From assembly GCF_004570345.1 (NCBI RefSeq), contig NZ_SPQM01000056.1, forward strand, positions 1 to 30,275: a stretch of 30,275 bases of DNA, in the 5' to 3' direction. Positions 24,843-30,275 of the stretch are shown here, in pieces (positions within the stretch are counted from its first letter, which is position 1; every line of letters starts with the position of its first letter). The notes below the pieces were generated by a model. It had not been told where the DNA came from and did not search any database. It saw nothing but the letters and a program-made list of their open reading frames with translations. The stretch is from Blastococcus sp. CT_GayMR20 (GTDB lineage Bacteria > Actinomycetota > Actinomycetes > Mycobacteriales > Geodermatophilaceae). A program made the position numbers and the translations under genes.

Positions 24843-25014
24843 GAGAACTCTCCTCCGCTCGGCACTGCCGGGCGGTGCTCGGACAGTTCAGGTTCGTCCC
24901 AGCAACGGTAATCGACGCCACCAGCCGATCCGTGCGCTGCCGGTCACAGCTCGCCGGCGAAGCCGTCGTCCGCGGCCCGGCGGGAATCCCGTCGCGCGGG
25001 CGGCCGACCGGCGC

Positions 25015-25020
25015 TACCGT
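25015..25020 (+). promoter_or_regulatory. Leaderless-type -10 element TACCGT upstream of the MFS gene
   Basis: TACCGT ends seven bases before ATG 25027, exactly the spacing expected when transcription begins at the A of the start codon. The same geometry is seen upstream of the AraC (27040) and larC (29372) genes. No clear -35 is present. Confidence 0.55.
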
Positions 25021-25026
25021 CCCGCC

Positions 25027-25041
25027 ATGCCGTTCCGTTGA
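25027..25041 (+). other. Probable native start of the MFS gene interrupted by TGA at codon 5
   Basis: ATG 25027 is in frame with the MFS protein and perfectly placed for a leaderless transcript, but codon 5 is TGA (ATG CCG TTC CGT TGA). After it the frame stays open through 18 codons (RPSPNALPPAARPLARLA) into the recognised MFS sequence. Either a nonsense mutation or sequencing error truncated the N-terminus, or this is a four-residue leader peptide ahead of a reinitiation site. Confidence 0.5.
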
Positions 25042-25095
25042 CGCCCGTCCCCGAACGCACTTCCTCCTGCCGCCCGACCCCTCGCGCGTCTGGCG

Positions 25096-26223
25096 GTGGG
25101 CTGGGCCGCGCTGTCCGAGCTGGTGCCGTACTACCCGCTCTACGCGCTGCTCTTCCTCGACACGGGCCTGTCGACAGCGCAGATCTCCGCGCTGTTCGCC
25201 GTCTGGTCGGTCACCGGCTTCGTCACCGAGATCCCGGCGGGCGCGCTGGCCGACCGCTGGTCCCGCCGTGGCGTGCTGGTGCTCGCCGGCGTGCTCCAGG
25301 CGGTCGGCTTCGTCGTGTGGACGGCGGCACCCGCGCTCCCCGCCTTCGCCATCGGCTTCGTCATCTGGGGTGCCAGCAGCGCGCTGGTGTCCGGAGCGAG
25401 CGAGGCGCTGATCCACGACGCGCTGGCCGACGTGGGTGCAGAGCAGGCCTTCGCCCGCGTCTACGGCCGGATGACCGCCGCCGAACTCCTGGTCCAGATC
25501 CCGACCGCGTTCGCCGCCAGTGCGCTGTTCGCCCTCGGCGGCTACGCGCTCGTGGGCTGGGCGAGCGTCGCGGTCTGCCTGGCCGCCGCGCTGCTCGCCC
25601 TGCGCTTCCCCGAGGCTCCCCGCGAGACGGACGGCGAGTCGCTGCTCGGCACCCTGCGCGCCGGCGTGCGGGAGGCCGTCCACACTCCACGGCTGCGGCT
25701 CACCGTGCTCGCGGTCGCCCTGGTCGGCGCCCTGGACGCCGTCGAGGAGTACTTCCCCGTCCTCGCCGCCGACGGCGGCGTGCCGGTGGCCGTCGTCCCC
25801 TTCGCGGTCCTGGCCGTCGCGCTGGCCGGGGCGCTGGGTGCCGCCCTCGGCGGCCGGGCCGAGCGGCTGCCCGACGGCGCCCTGCCGGTCCTGCTCGGGG
25901 TCGCGGCGGGCTGCCTCGCGCTCGCCGTGGTGCTCCCGGGCATCGCCGCGCTGGCCGCGGTCGCGGTGTTCTACGGGCTGTACCTCGCCGTGCTGGTCGT
26001 CGCCGAGACCCGGCTGCAGGCCCGCATCGACAGCGCGCACCGCGCCACGATCACGTCCGTCGCCGGCCTGGGCGTCGAGCTCGCGTCGCTGCTGGTCTTC
26101 GCCGCCTGGGCGCTGGGGGGAGCGCCCGCGGTCGCCGTGCTGGTGCTGGCAGTCGTCCCGGTGGTCCGGTCGGGCCTGCGGGTCACCGTGCCCGGCGCGC
26201 CCGCAGATAGGCCGAGGGGGTGA
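25096..26223 (+). CDS. MFS transporter, possibly 5'-disrupted
   Basis: This is a major facilitator of 375 residues when counted from GTG 25096. It has about eleven to twelve hydrophobic segments and the loop 2-3 motif GALADRWSRRGVLVLAG, most like the drug-efflux or sugar-efflux families. The substrate is unknown. The first transmembrane segment begins at once (GWAALSELVPYYPLYALLF), and GTG 25096 has no ribosome-binding site. The better start, ATG 25027, is followed by an in-frame TGA at codon 5, so the gene may be silent, weakly expressed by reinitiation, or mis-sequenced. The 3' end overlaps the convergent AraC gene by 41 bp. Confidence 0.75.
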   Translation: MGWAALSELVPYYPLYALLFLDTGLSTAQISALFAVWSVTGFVTEIPAGALADRWSRRGVLVLAGVLQAVGFVVWTAAPALPAFAIGFVIWGASSALVSGASEALIHDALADVGAEQAFARVYGRMTAAELLVQIPTAFAASALFALGGYALVGWASVAVCLAAALLALRFPEAPRETDGESLLGTLRAGVREAVHTPRLRLTVLAVALVGALDAVEEYFPVLAADGGVPVAVVPFAVLAVALAGALGAALGGRAERLPDGALPVLLGVAAGCLALAVVLPGIAALAAVAVFYGLYLAVLVVAETRLQARIDSAHRATITSVAGLGVELASLLVFAAWALGGAPAVAVLVLAVVPVVRSGLRVTVPGAPADRPRG

Positions 26224-27040
26224 CCCCGACGACCGAACGGAAGTCCCGGCTGAAGTGCGCCTGGTCGAACCAGCCCAGCGTCGCCGCGAGGCCGGCCAGG
26301 TCGCCCTCGCCGGCGTCGATCGCCGCGGCGGCGTCCTGCAGCCGGTAGCGCGCGAGCACTGCCTTGGGCGTCAGGCCGACGTAGGCGGCGAAGAGCCGCT
26401 GCAGCGACCGCACGCTCATGGCGCCCAGTGCGGCCACCTGGTCGACCCGCACCAGCGACCGGTCGGCCAGCATCCGTTCGAGCAGTCCGAGCAGGTCGAG
26501 ATAGGAGGCGGGGGGCTCCGGGGCGGAGGGGGCCAGCATCGCGTCGAGGACGGCGGCGCGGTCGTCGTCGTCCTCCTGGGCCAGGACGGCGGTGAGCAGG
26601 ACGTCCGGCGAGACCCCGAGCTCCGGACCGAGCGGGACGACGCTGTTGCGCGGCGGCCGGGCCCCGGTGAAGGCGGCGAAGCCGCCGGGCCGGAACTTCA
26701 CCGCGCTCACGCGCCCCGACCCGACCAGGTCGACGCCGAACCGGCGGGTCACGACGCCGTGCACGAGGACGGCGGGCAGCGGCACCCCGAAGCGCGGCTG
26801 GGTGCCCGACTCGACCGAGACGTTGACGCTCGGATGGCTCAGCACCTCGGAGCGGAACGGCGGCTGACCCGTGCGGTCCCAGCGCACCGACCAGTACCGC
26901 TCGACGAACGGCTGCAGCGCGGGCGACACGGGGGCGTCGCGCCGCAGGTCGGCCACCCGGGCCGTCTCCTCGGGGCGCAGCACGCCGCTGCGCGTCAGGT
27001 CGGGCCGCACCGAGCCTGTCGCGTTCTTCCAAGACGCCAC
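26183..27040 (-). CDS. AraC-family transcriptional regulator
   Basis: The 285-residue regulator has an N-terminal sensor domain (PALQPFVERYWSVRWDRTGQPPF, VKFRPGGFAAFTG) of the DUF6597 type common in actinobacteria, and a C-terminal AraC double helix-turn-helix (VDQVAALGAMSVRSLQRLFAAYVGLTPKAVLARYRLQDA, then LGWFDQAHFSRDFRSVVGVTPSAYL). Its GTG start has no ribosome site but a TAGGGT box at -12 to -7, indicating leaderless expression. It is divergent from the VOC protein gene across 27 bp, so it may control that gene. Its 3' end overlaps the MFS gene by 41 bp. The ligand is unknown. Confidence 0.92.
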   Translation of the reverse strand: MASWKNATGSVRPDLTRSGVLRPEETARVADLRRDAPVSPALQPFVERYWSVRWDRTGQPPFRSEVLSHPSVNVSVESGTQPRFGVPLPAVLVHGVVTRRFGVDLVGSGRVSAVKFRPGGFAAFTGARPPRNSVVPLGPELGVSPDVLLTAVLAQEDDDDRAAVLDAMLAPSAPEPPASYLDLLGLLERMLADRSLVRVDQVAALGAMSVRSLQRLFAAYVGLTPKAVLARYRLQDAAAAIDAGEGDLAGLAATLGWFDQAHFSRDFRSVVGVTPSAYLRARRAR

Positions 27041-27046
27041 GGCGCC

Positions 27047-27060
27047 ACCCTAGGCAGCAT
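27047..27060. promoter_or_regulatory. Overlapping divergent promoters of araC-type regulator and VOC gene
   Basis: The minus-strand TAGGGT (27052-27047) is at -12 to -7 of the regulator's GTG. On the plus strand TAGGCA (27051-27056) or CAGCAT (27055-27060) could serve the VOC gene, starting transcription at or within a few bases of its ATG. The whole divergent gap is only 27 bp, so the regulator would compete with polymerase for both. Confidence 0.5.
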
Positions 27061-27067
27061 CGACGAC

Positions 27068-27541
27068 ATGACGATCACGCACGGAAAGCCCGAGGGCTAC
27101 ACCACCCTGACCCCGTTCCTCGTCTGCTCGCCGGCCGCCGACGCCATCCGCTTCTACGAGGAGGTCTTCGGCGCGACGGTGGTCAGCCGCATGGACGGGC
27201 CCGGCGACACGGTCATGCACGCCGAGCTCGACTTCGGCGACGGCCGGCTGCAGCTCAGCGACCCCAACGAGCAGTACGGACTCGTCGTCCCGGACCGGTC
27301 GGACGACGCTGTCAGCGGCTCCACCTGCATCTACGTCGCCGACGTGGACGCCGTCTTCGCCAGGGCGGTCGAGCGGGGCGCCACGGTGCGCGAGAAGCCC
27401 GACACCTTCGTCACCGGCGACCGGTTCGCGTCGATCTACGACCCGTTCGGCCACCGCTGGGCGGTCATGACCAAGGTCGAGGAGGTCAGCCCCGAGGAGT
27501 CGGAGCGGCGGCTGTCGGAGTGGGCGGAGACGCAAGGCTGA
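27068..27541 (+). CDS. VOC superfamily (glyoxalase/bleomycin-resistance-like) protein
   Basis: The 157-residue protein has two beta-alpha-beta-beta-beta modules of the vicinal oxygen chelate fold: TLTPFLVCSPAADAIRFYEEVFGATVVSRM in the first half and IYVADVDAVFARAVERGATV with DPFGHRWAVMT in the second. It is of the PhnB-like subtype. Candidate metal ligands include H51, D124 or H129, but its activity is not assignable. It is divergent from an AraC regulator (27 bp) and its last 56 bp overlap the convergent YczE-like gene. The short leader is consistent with leaderless or nearly leaderless expression. Confidence 0.88.
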   Translation: MTITHGKPEGYTTLTPFLVCSPAADAIRFYEEVFGATVVSRMDGPGDTVMHAELDFGDGRLQLSDPNEQYGLVVPDRSDDAVSGSTCIYVADVDAVFARAVERGATVREKPDTFVTGDRFASIYDPFGHRWAVMTKVEEVSPEESERRLSEWAETQG

Positions 27542-28136
27542 CCGACAACCGCGGCAGCAGGGCCTGCACCAGCGGGCCGATCGCCAGCGCGTAGAGGACG
27601 GTGCCGACGCCGAGCGTGCCCCCGAGCAGCCAGCCGGTGGCGACGACAGCGACCTCGATCGACGTCCGCACGAGGCGCACCGAGCCGCCGGTCCGGCGGA
27701 CGAGCCCGGTCATCAGTCCGTCGCGCGGACCGGGGCCGAGGTGGACGCCGATGTAGGCCGCGGTGGCGACGGCGTTCAGCAGCACGCCGGCCACCAGGAG
27801 GCCGACCCGGAGGGGCAGCGAGCCGGGCGCGGGGACGACGGCGAGCGTGGCGTCGACGGCCACGCCGATCACCACGACGTTGCTCACCGTGCCGAGGCCG
27901 GGCCGCTGGCGCAGCGGGACCCAGGCCAGCAGCACCAGCGCGCCGACGACGATCGAGACGACGCCGATGGACCAGCCGATCCGCGTGGACAGGCCCTGGT
28001 GCAGCACGTCCCACGGCATGTTGCCCAGGGTCGACCGGATGATCAGCGCCATCGAGGCGCCGTACAGCGCCAGACCGGCGTAGAGCTGAACCAGCCGCCG
28101 GGGCAGGCGGCGGCCGGGACGTCGGACCTCGAGCAC
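27486..28136 (-). CDS. YczE/YyaS/YitT-family membrane protein
   Basis: The 216-residue integral membrane protein has about five transmembrane segments. Blocks such as RLVQLYAGLALYGASMALIIRSTLGNMPWDVLHQGLS, WVPLRQRPGLGTVSNVVVIG and HLGPGPRDGLMTGLVRRTGGSVRLVRTSIE are characteristic of YczE-like proteins. The B. subtilis member is linked to non-ribosomal peptide production, but the family's function is not established. GTG 28136 has no ribosome site and a CATGCT box at -12 to -7, so it is probably leaderless. The C-terminal low-complexity tail (PPTPTAAAPTPRG) is antisense to the end of the VOC gene, perhaps an extension created by loss of an earlier stop. Confidence 0.87.
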   Translation of the reverse strand: MLEVRRPGRRLPRRLVQLYAGLALYGASMALIIRSTLGNMPWDVLHQGLSTRIGWSIGVVSIVVGALVLLAWVPLRQRPGLGTVSNVVVIGVAVDATLAVVPAPGSLPLRVGLLVAGVLLNAVATAAYIGVHLGPGPRDGLMTGLVRRTGGSVRLVRTSIEVAVVATGWLLGGTLGVGTVLYALAIGPLVQALLPRLSVSLASPPTPTAAAPTPRG

Positions 28137-28142
28137 GCACCG

Positions 28143-28148
28143 AGCATG
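28143..28148 (-). promoter_or_regulatory. Leaderless-type -10 element for the YczE-like gene
   Basis: CATGCT on the minus strand lies at -12 to -7 from GTG 28136, keeping the conserved A and final T of the TANNNT box. No Shine-Dalgarno sequence is present, which supports leaderless initiation. Confidence 0.4.
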
Positions 28149-28171
28149 CCCGACGCCCGGCCCGCCGCCTG

Positions 28172-28195
28172 CAGGCCAATCGGCGCACTGGCCTG
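28172..28195 (-). terminator. Hairpin directly after larC
   Basis: CAGGCCA (28172-28178) pairs with TGGCCTG (28189-28195) around a 10-nt loop, one base beyond the larC stop at 28197. It separates larC from the YczE-like gene, which has its own promoter box. Confidence 0.5.
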
Positions 28196-28196
28196 G

Positions 28197-29372
28197 TCAG
28201 CCGGCGGGGTGGGCTCCTTCCGCCGCGGCGGTGGCCGCCCGCAGGACCTCCTTGACCGGCAGACCCAGCTCGCGGGCCAGCGCGGCGACGTCCTCGTACT
28301 CGACGCTCACGTTCACCACCCGCCCGCCGTGGACGGCGACCTTGACCCCGACGGTGCCTCCGAGGACGTCGACCGACGACGACGTCCGCTCGAGCGCGGT
28401 CTTGCCCACTCCGACGATGCGCATCCCGATCGTCGACGTCGTCGCGAACACGGCCGCCTGGACGCCGGCGACCGCACCGGGCGCGCACAGCACCGACAGC
28501 GTGTGCGCCGGCCGGCCCTTCTTCATCAGGATCGGGGTCAGCCAGGCGTCGGAGGCGCCGGCGGCGAACAGCGCGTCGAGGACGCCGGGCCACAGCCGCG
28601 GGTCCAGGTCGTCGACGTTGGCCTCGAGGACGACCGGACCGCCGGGCGTCGCGTCCCCCGGCTCGCCGAGGACCAGGCGGACGACGTTCGGCAGCTCCTC
28701 CGGGTCGCGGCCGCCCGCGCCCGTGCCCACGCGCTCGACCCGCATCGGCGGCAGCGTCGTCCACTCGTCCACGCGCGCGGCGAGCAGGGCCGCCCCGGTG
28801 GGGGTGCACATCTCCGCCGGGACGGCGCCCGCCACCACCGGGATGCCGGCCAGCAGCTCCAGCACGGCGGGCCCGGGGATGGGGACGACGCCGTGCGCCC
28901 CGCGGGCCGAGCCGCTGCCCAGCGCCACCGGTGACGCGGTCAGGCGGGTCAGCCGGAGGTGCTCGAAGCCCGCGACCACGCCCACCACGTCGGCGAGCGC
29001 GTCGAGCGCCCCGACCTCGTGGAAGTGCACGTCCTCGGGTGACGTCCGGTGCACGCGGCCCTCGGCGACGGCCAGCCGCTCGAAGACGGCCAGCGCCCCC
29101 TCGCGCACCGGCGTCGGCAGGTCGGCGTCGAGGAGCAGCCGCCGGACGTCGGCCCAGGTGCGGTGCGCGGACGACTCGGGCGCGTGCACGTGGACGCGGG
29201 TGGCGCCGAGGCCGTGGCGGGTGACCTGCTCGGGAACGAGGCGGATCTGCTCGACGGGCAGCGCGGCGACCGCCGCGGCGGGCACGTCGAGCGGCACGCC
29301 GGCGTCGACGAGCGCGCCGAGCAGCATGTCGCCCGAGGCACCCGCGGAGAGGTCGAGCCAGCCGATCGTCAC
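28197..29372 (-). CDS. larC: Nickel-pincer cofactor biosynthesis protein LarC (single full-length ORF)
   Basis: The 391-residue CTP-dependent nickel cyclometallase inserts nickel into the pincer nucleotide used by lactate racemase and related racemases/epimerases. Family blocks are GWLDLSAGASGDMLLGALVDAG (start), HFHEVGALDALADVVG, CTPTGAALLAA, VLEANVDDLDPRLW and LTPILMKKGRPAHTLSVLC. The LarC1 and LarC2 parts are in one uninterrupted frame, unlike the programmed frameshift of Lactobacillus plantarum. GTG 29372 gives the expected N-terminus and has GATGAT at -12 to -7, a leaderless promoter; the 32 extra codons upstream are hairpin sequence. It follows larB by 82 bp. No larE or larA is in the window, but the region upstream of larB is cut off. 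Confidence 0.9.
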   Translation of the reverse strand: MTIGWLDLSAGASGDMLLGALVDAGVPLDVPAAAVAALPVEQIRLVPEQVTRHGLGATRVHVHAPESSAHRTWADVRRLLLDADLPTPVREGALAVFERLAVAEGRVHRTSPEDVHFHEVGALDALADVVGVVAGFEHLRLTRLTASPVALGSGSARGAHGVVPIPGPAVLELLAGIPVVAGAVPAEMCTPTGAALLAARVDEWTTLPPMRVERVGTGAGGRDPEELPNVVRLVLGEPGDATPGGPVVLEANVDDLDPRLWPGVLDALFAAGASDAWLTPILMKKGRPAHTLSVLCAPGAVAGVQAAVFATTSTIGMRIVGVGKTALERTSSSVDVLGGTVGVKVAVHGGRVVNVSVEYEDVAALARELGLPVKEVLRAATAAAEGAHPAG

Positions 29373-29378
29373 GGCGCG

Positions 29379-29384
29379 ATCATC
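29379..29384 (-). promoter_or_regulatory. Leaderless-type -10 element of larC
   Basis: GATGAT on the minus strand is at -12 to -7 from the larC GTG. Together with the hairpin between larB and larC it indicates that larC is transcribed at least partly on its own and not only as read-through from larB. Confidence 0.5.
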
Positions 29385-29394
29385 ACAGGCGGGT

Positions 29395-29450
29395 GGCCCC
29401 TCTGCAGGGGCCCGCCGCGAGCGCGCGAGCGGTGGGGGGCAGAGGGGGCC
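29395..29450 (-). terminator. Palindromic element between larB and larC
   Basis: GGCCCCTCTGC (29395-29405) pairs with GCAGAGGGGGCC (29439-29450) with a single bulged G. A smaller alternative hairpin, GGCCCCT with AGGGGCC (29395-29412), is nested at one end. On the transcribed strand it starts four bases after the larB stop. It is a probable terminator and looks like the style of a dispersed intergenic repeat. Confidence 0.6.
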
Positions 29451-29454
29451 TTCT

Positions 29455-30275
29455 TCAGCGCCGTGCACTCCTGCGGGCGACGCGGGCGGCGAAGACGCCG
29501 GCCGACCAGCCGTTGTCGATGTTGCTCACGGCGACCCCGGGTGCGGCCGAGCTCAGCATCGTCATCAGCGCGCCGAGGCCGCCGAAGGCGCTGGGTTGGC
29601 CGGTCGAGGTCGGCACCGCCACCACCGGGACGTCGGTGAGCGATCCGATCGTCGTGGCGATCGAGGCGTCGAGGCCGGCGACGACGACCAGGCAGTCGAC
29701 GTCGGTGAGGAGGGAACCGTCGGCGAGGGCCGCGCGGAGCCGGCTGCCGGACAGGTCGTCGACGCGGACGACGTCCGTTCCGGTCACCCGGGCGACGAAG
29801 GCGGCCTCCGCGGCCACCGGGGTGTCGGCGCCACCGGCGCAGAGCACGCGCACGCGCCCTACCGGCTCGGGCAGCGGACCGACGGCGGCGGCCATCGCGG
29901 CGGCGTCCATCGTCGTGTACGCATCGTGCTCGGAGGCGAGGGCGACGAGGGTGTCGGCCGACGCCCGCAGCACCAGGGCCGGGCGATCGGGGTGCTCGCG
30001 CCGGGCCTCGCGTACCAGCGACAGGACCTGCTCGGTGGTCCGGCCGGTGCCCCAGATGACGTCCGGTTCAGCACGGTGGGCGGCAGCCGGGACGACGGGG
30101 GGCTCAGCAGCGACCGGTAGCGGCGCGAGCAGCGGATCGGGGCTGCTGGTGCCGAGCGGGGCGTGCGGGGCCGTCAGGAGCGGTGCGAAGCCGGCGGCCT
30201 CGTCCTCCAGCGGGGAAGGCTGCACGGCCTCGACACCGACTTCCGGTTCGGGGGACGCGTCGCCCGACGGCGGCG
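29455..30275 (-). CDS. larB: LarB-like protein lacking the catalytic cysteine (5' end uncertain or cut by window)
   Basis: LarB carboxylates and hydrolyses nicotinic acid adenine dinucleotide, the first step of nickel-pincer synthesis. The core matches: DVIWGTGRTTEQV, VLCAGGADTPVAAEAA, VVVAGLDASIATTIGSL, VVAVPTSTGQPSAFGGLGALMTML and VSNIDNGWSAG. Three departures stand out. The family LNSC block, whose cysteine (C221 in L. plantarum) forms the covalent pyridine adduct, reads LSSA here (A227 counted from GTG 30225, codon 29545-29547). SVGYGAS reads STGQPSA. The GME motif reads GLD. The N-terminal 50 residues are Pro/Ala-rich, without the usual D-R-R-G-PEV lead-in. The frame continues past GTG 30225 to the window edge with coding-like acidic/proline-rich sequence and no ribosome site at 30225, so the true start may be outside. 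Confidence 0.75.
   Translation of the reverse strand, partial: PPSGDASPEPEVGVEAVQPSPLEDEAAGFAPLLTAPHAPLGTSSPDPLLAPLPVAAEPPVVPAAAHRAEPDVIWGTGRTTEQVLSLVREARREHPDRPALVLRASADTLVALASEHDAYTTMDAAAMAAAVGPLPEPVGRVRVLCAGGADTPVAAEAAFVARVTGTDVVRVDDLSGSRLRAALADGSLLTDVDCLVVVAGLDASIATTIGSLTDVPVVAVPTSTGQPSAFGGLGALMTMLSSAAPGVAVSNIDNGWSAGVFAARVARRSARR

Noticed and set aside
24843..25026. Possible manganese riboswitch upstream of the GDT1-family gene
   Set aside because: I could not find the conserved yybP-ykoY core sequences or paired stems in the 184-bp divergent gap. Only a ribosome site and weak promoter-like boxes are visible.
28197..29372. Programmed frameshift in larC as in Lactobacillus
   Set aside because: The LarC1 and LarC2 blocks are in one continuous frame with no stop between them.

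Overview
The window is 30 kb of chromosomal sequence from a very high-GC actinobacterium. Base composition, frequent GTG starts, leaderless promoters, LacI/MerR/AraC regulators, a class E (LAxTG) sortase substrate and overall gene content fit a soil or rock genus such as Blastococcus, Geodermatophilus or Modestobacter (Geodermatophilaceae). That placement is inferred from style and was not tested by search. I count 27 protein genes with no gene-free stretch above 300 bp, and I see no rRNA, tRNA, CRISPR array, insertion sequence or prophage. || Region 1 (1-8036), L-arabinose utilisation: an ABC sugar importer ATPase and permease (mmsA/mmsB type), a strong hairpin, a LacI-family regulator, a perfect 14-bp LacI-type operator, then an overlapping araB-araD-araA set closed by a 20-bp perfect hairpin. 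Together they import a pentose and convert L-arabinose to D-xylulose 5-phosphate. || Region 2 (8038-14002, all minus strand): a membrane-anchored M20 peptidase resembling PM20D1, translationally coupled to a DHA2-type MFS transporter; a secreted excalibur-domain protein with an LAYTG anchor; arginine deiminase; and a small DUF7144-like membrane protein. || Region 3 (14161-20702), oxidoreductases and glycerolipid genes: a short-chain dehydrogenase and a BBE-like flavoprotein with similar hexamers upstream, a composite palindromic repeat, then an alkyl-DHAP synthase-like flavoprotein divergent from glycerol-3-phosphate dehydrogenase, and an orphan HopA1-like protein. || Region 4 (20766-24842): a SAM methyltransferase, a TipAL-type MerR regulator with its own operator, an ABC-2 exporter pair and a GDT1/TMEM165-family cation transporter. 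|| Region 5 (25027-30275): an MFS transporter whose probable native leaderless ATG is followed by a stop at codon 5, an AraC regulator, a VOC protein, a YczE-like membrane protein, and larC-larB for the nickel-pincer cofactor; the larB product appears to lack the catalytic cysteine. || No multi-gene system that I would call wholly new is visible. The best leads are the cysteine-less LarB beside an intact LarC, the nonsense codon in the MFS gene, the HopA1-like orphan, and three kinds of palindromic intergenic element placed at gene ends.
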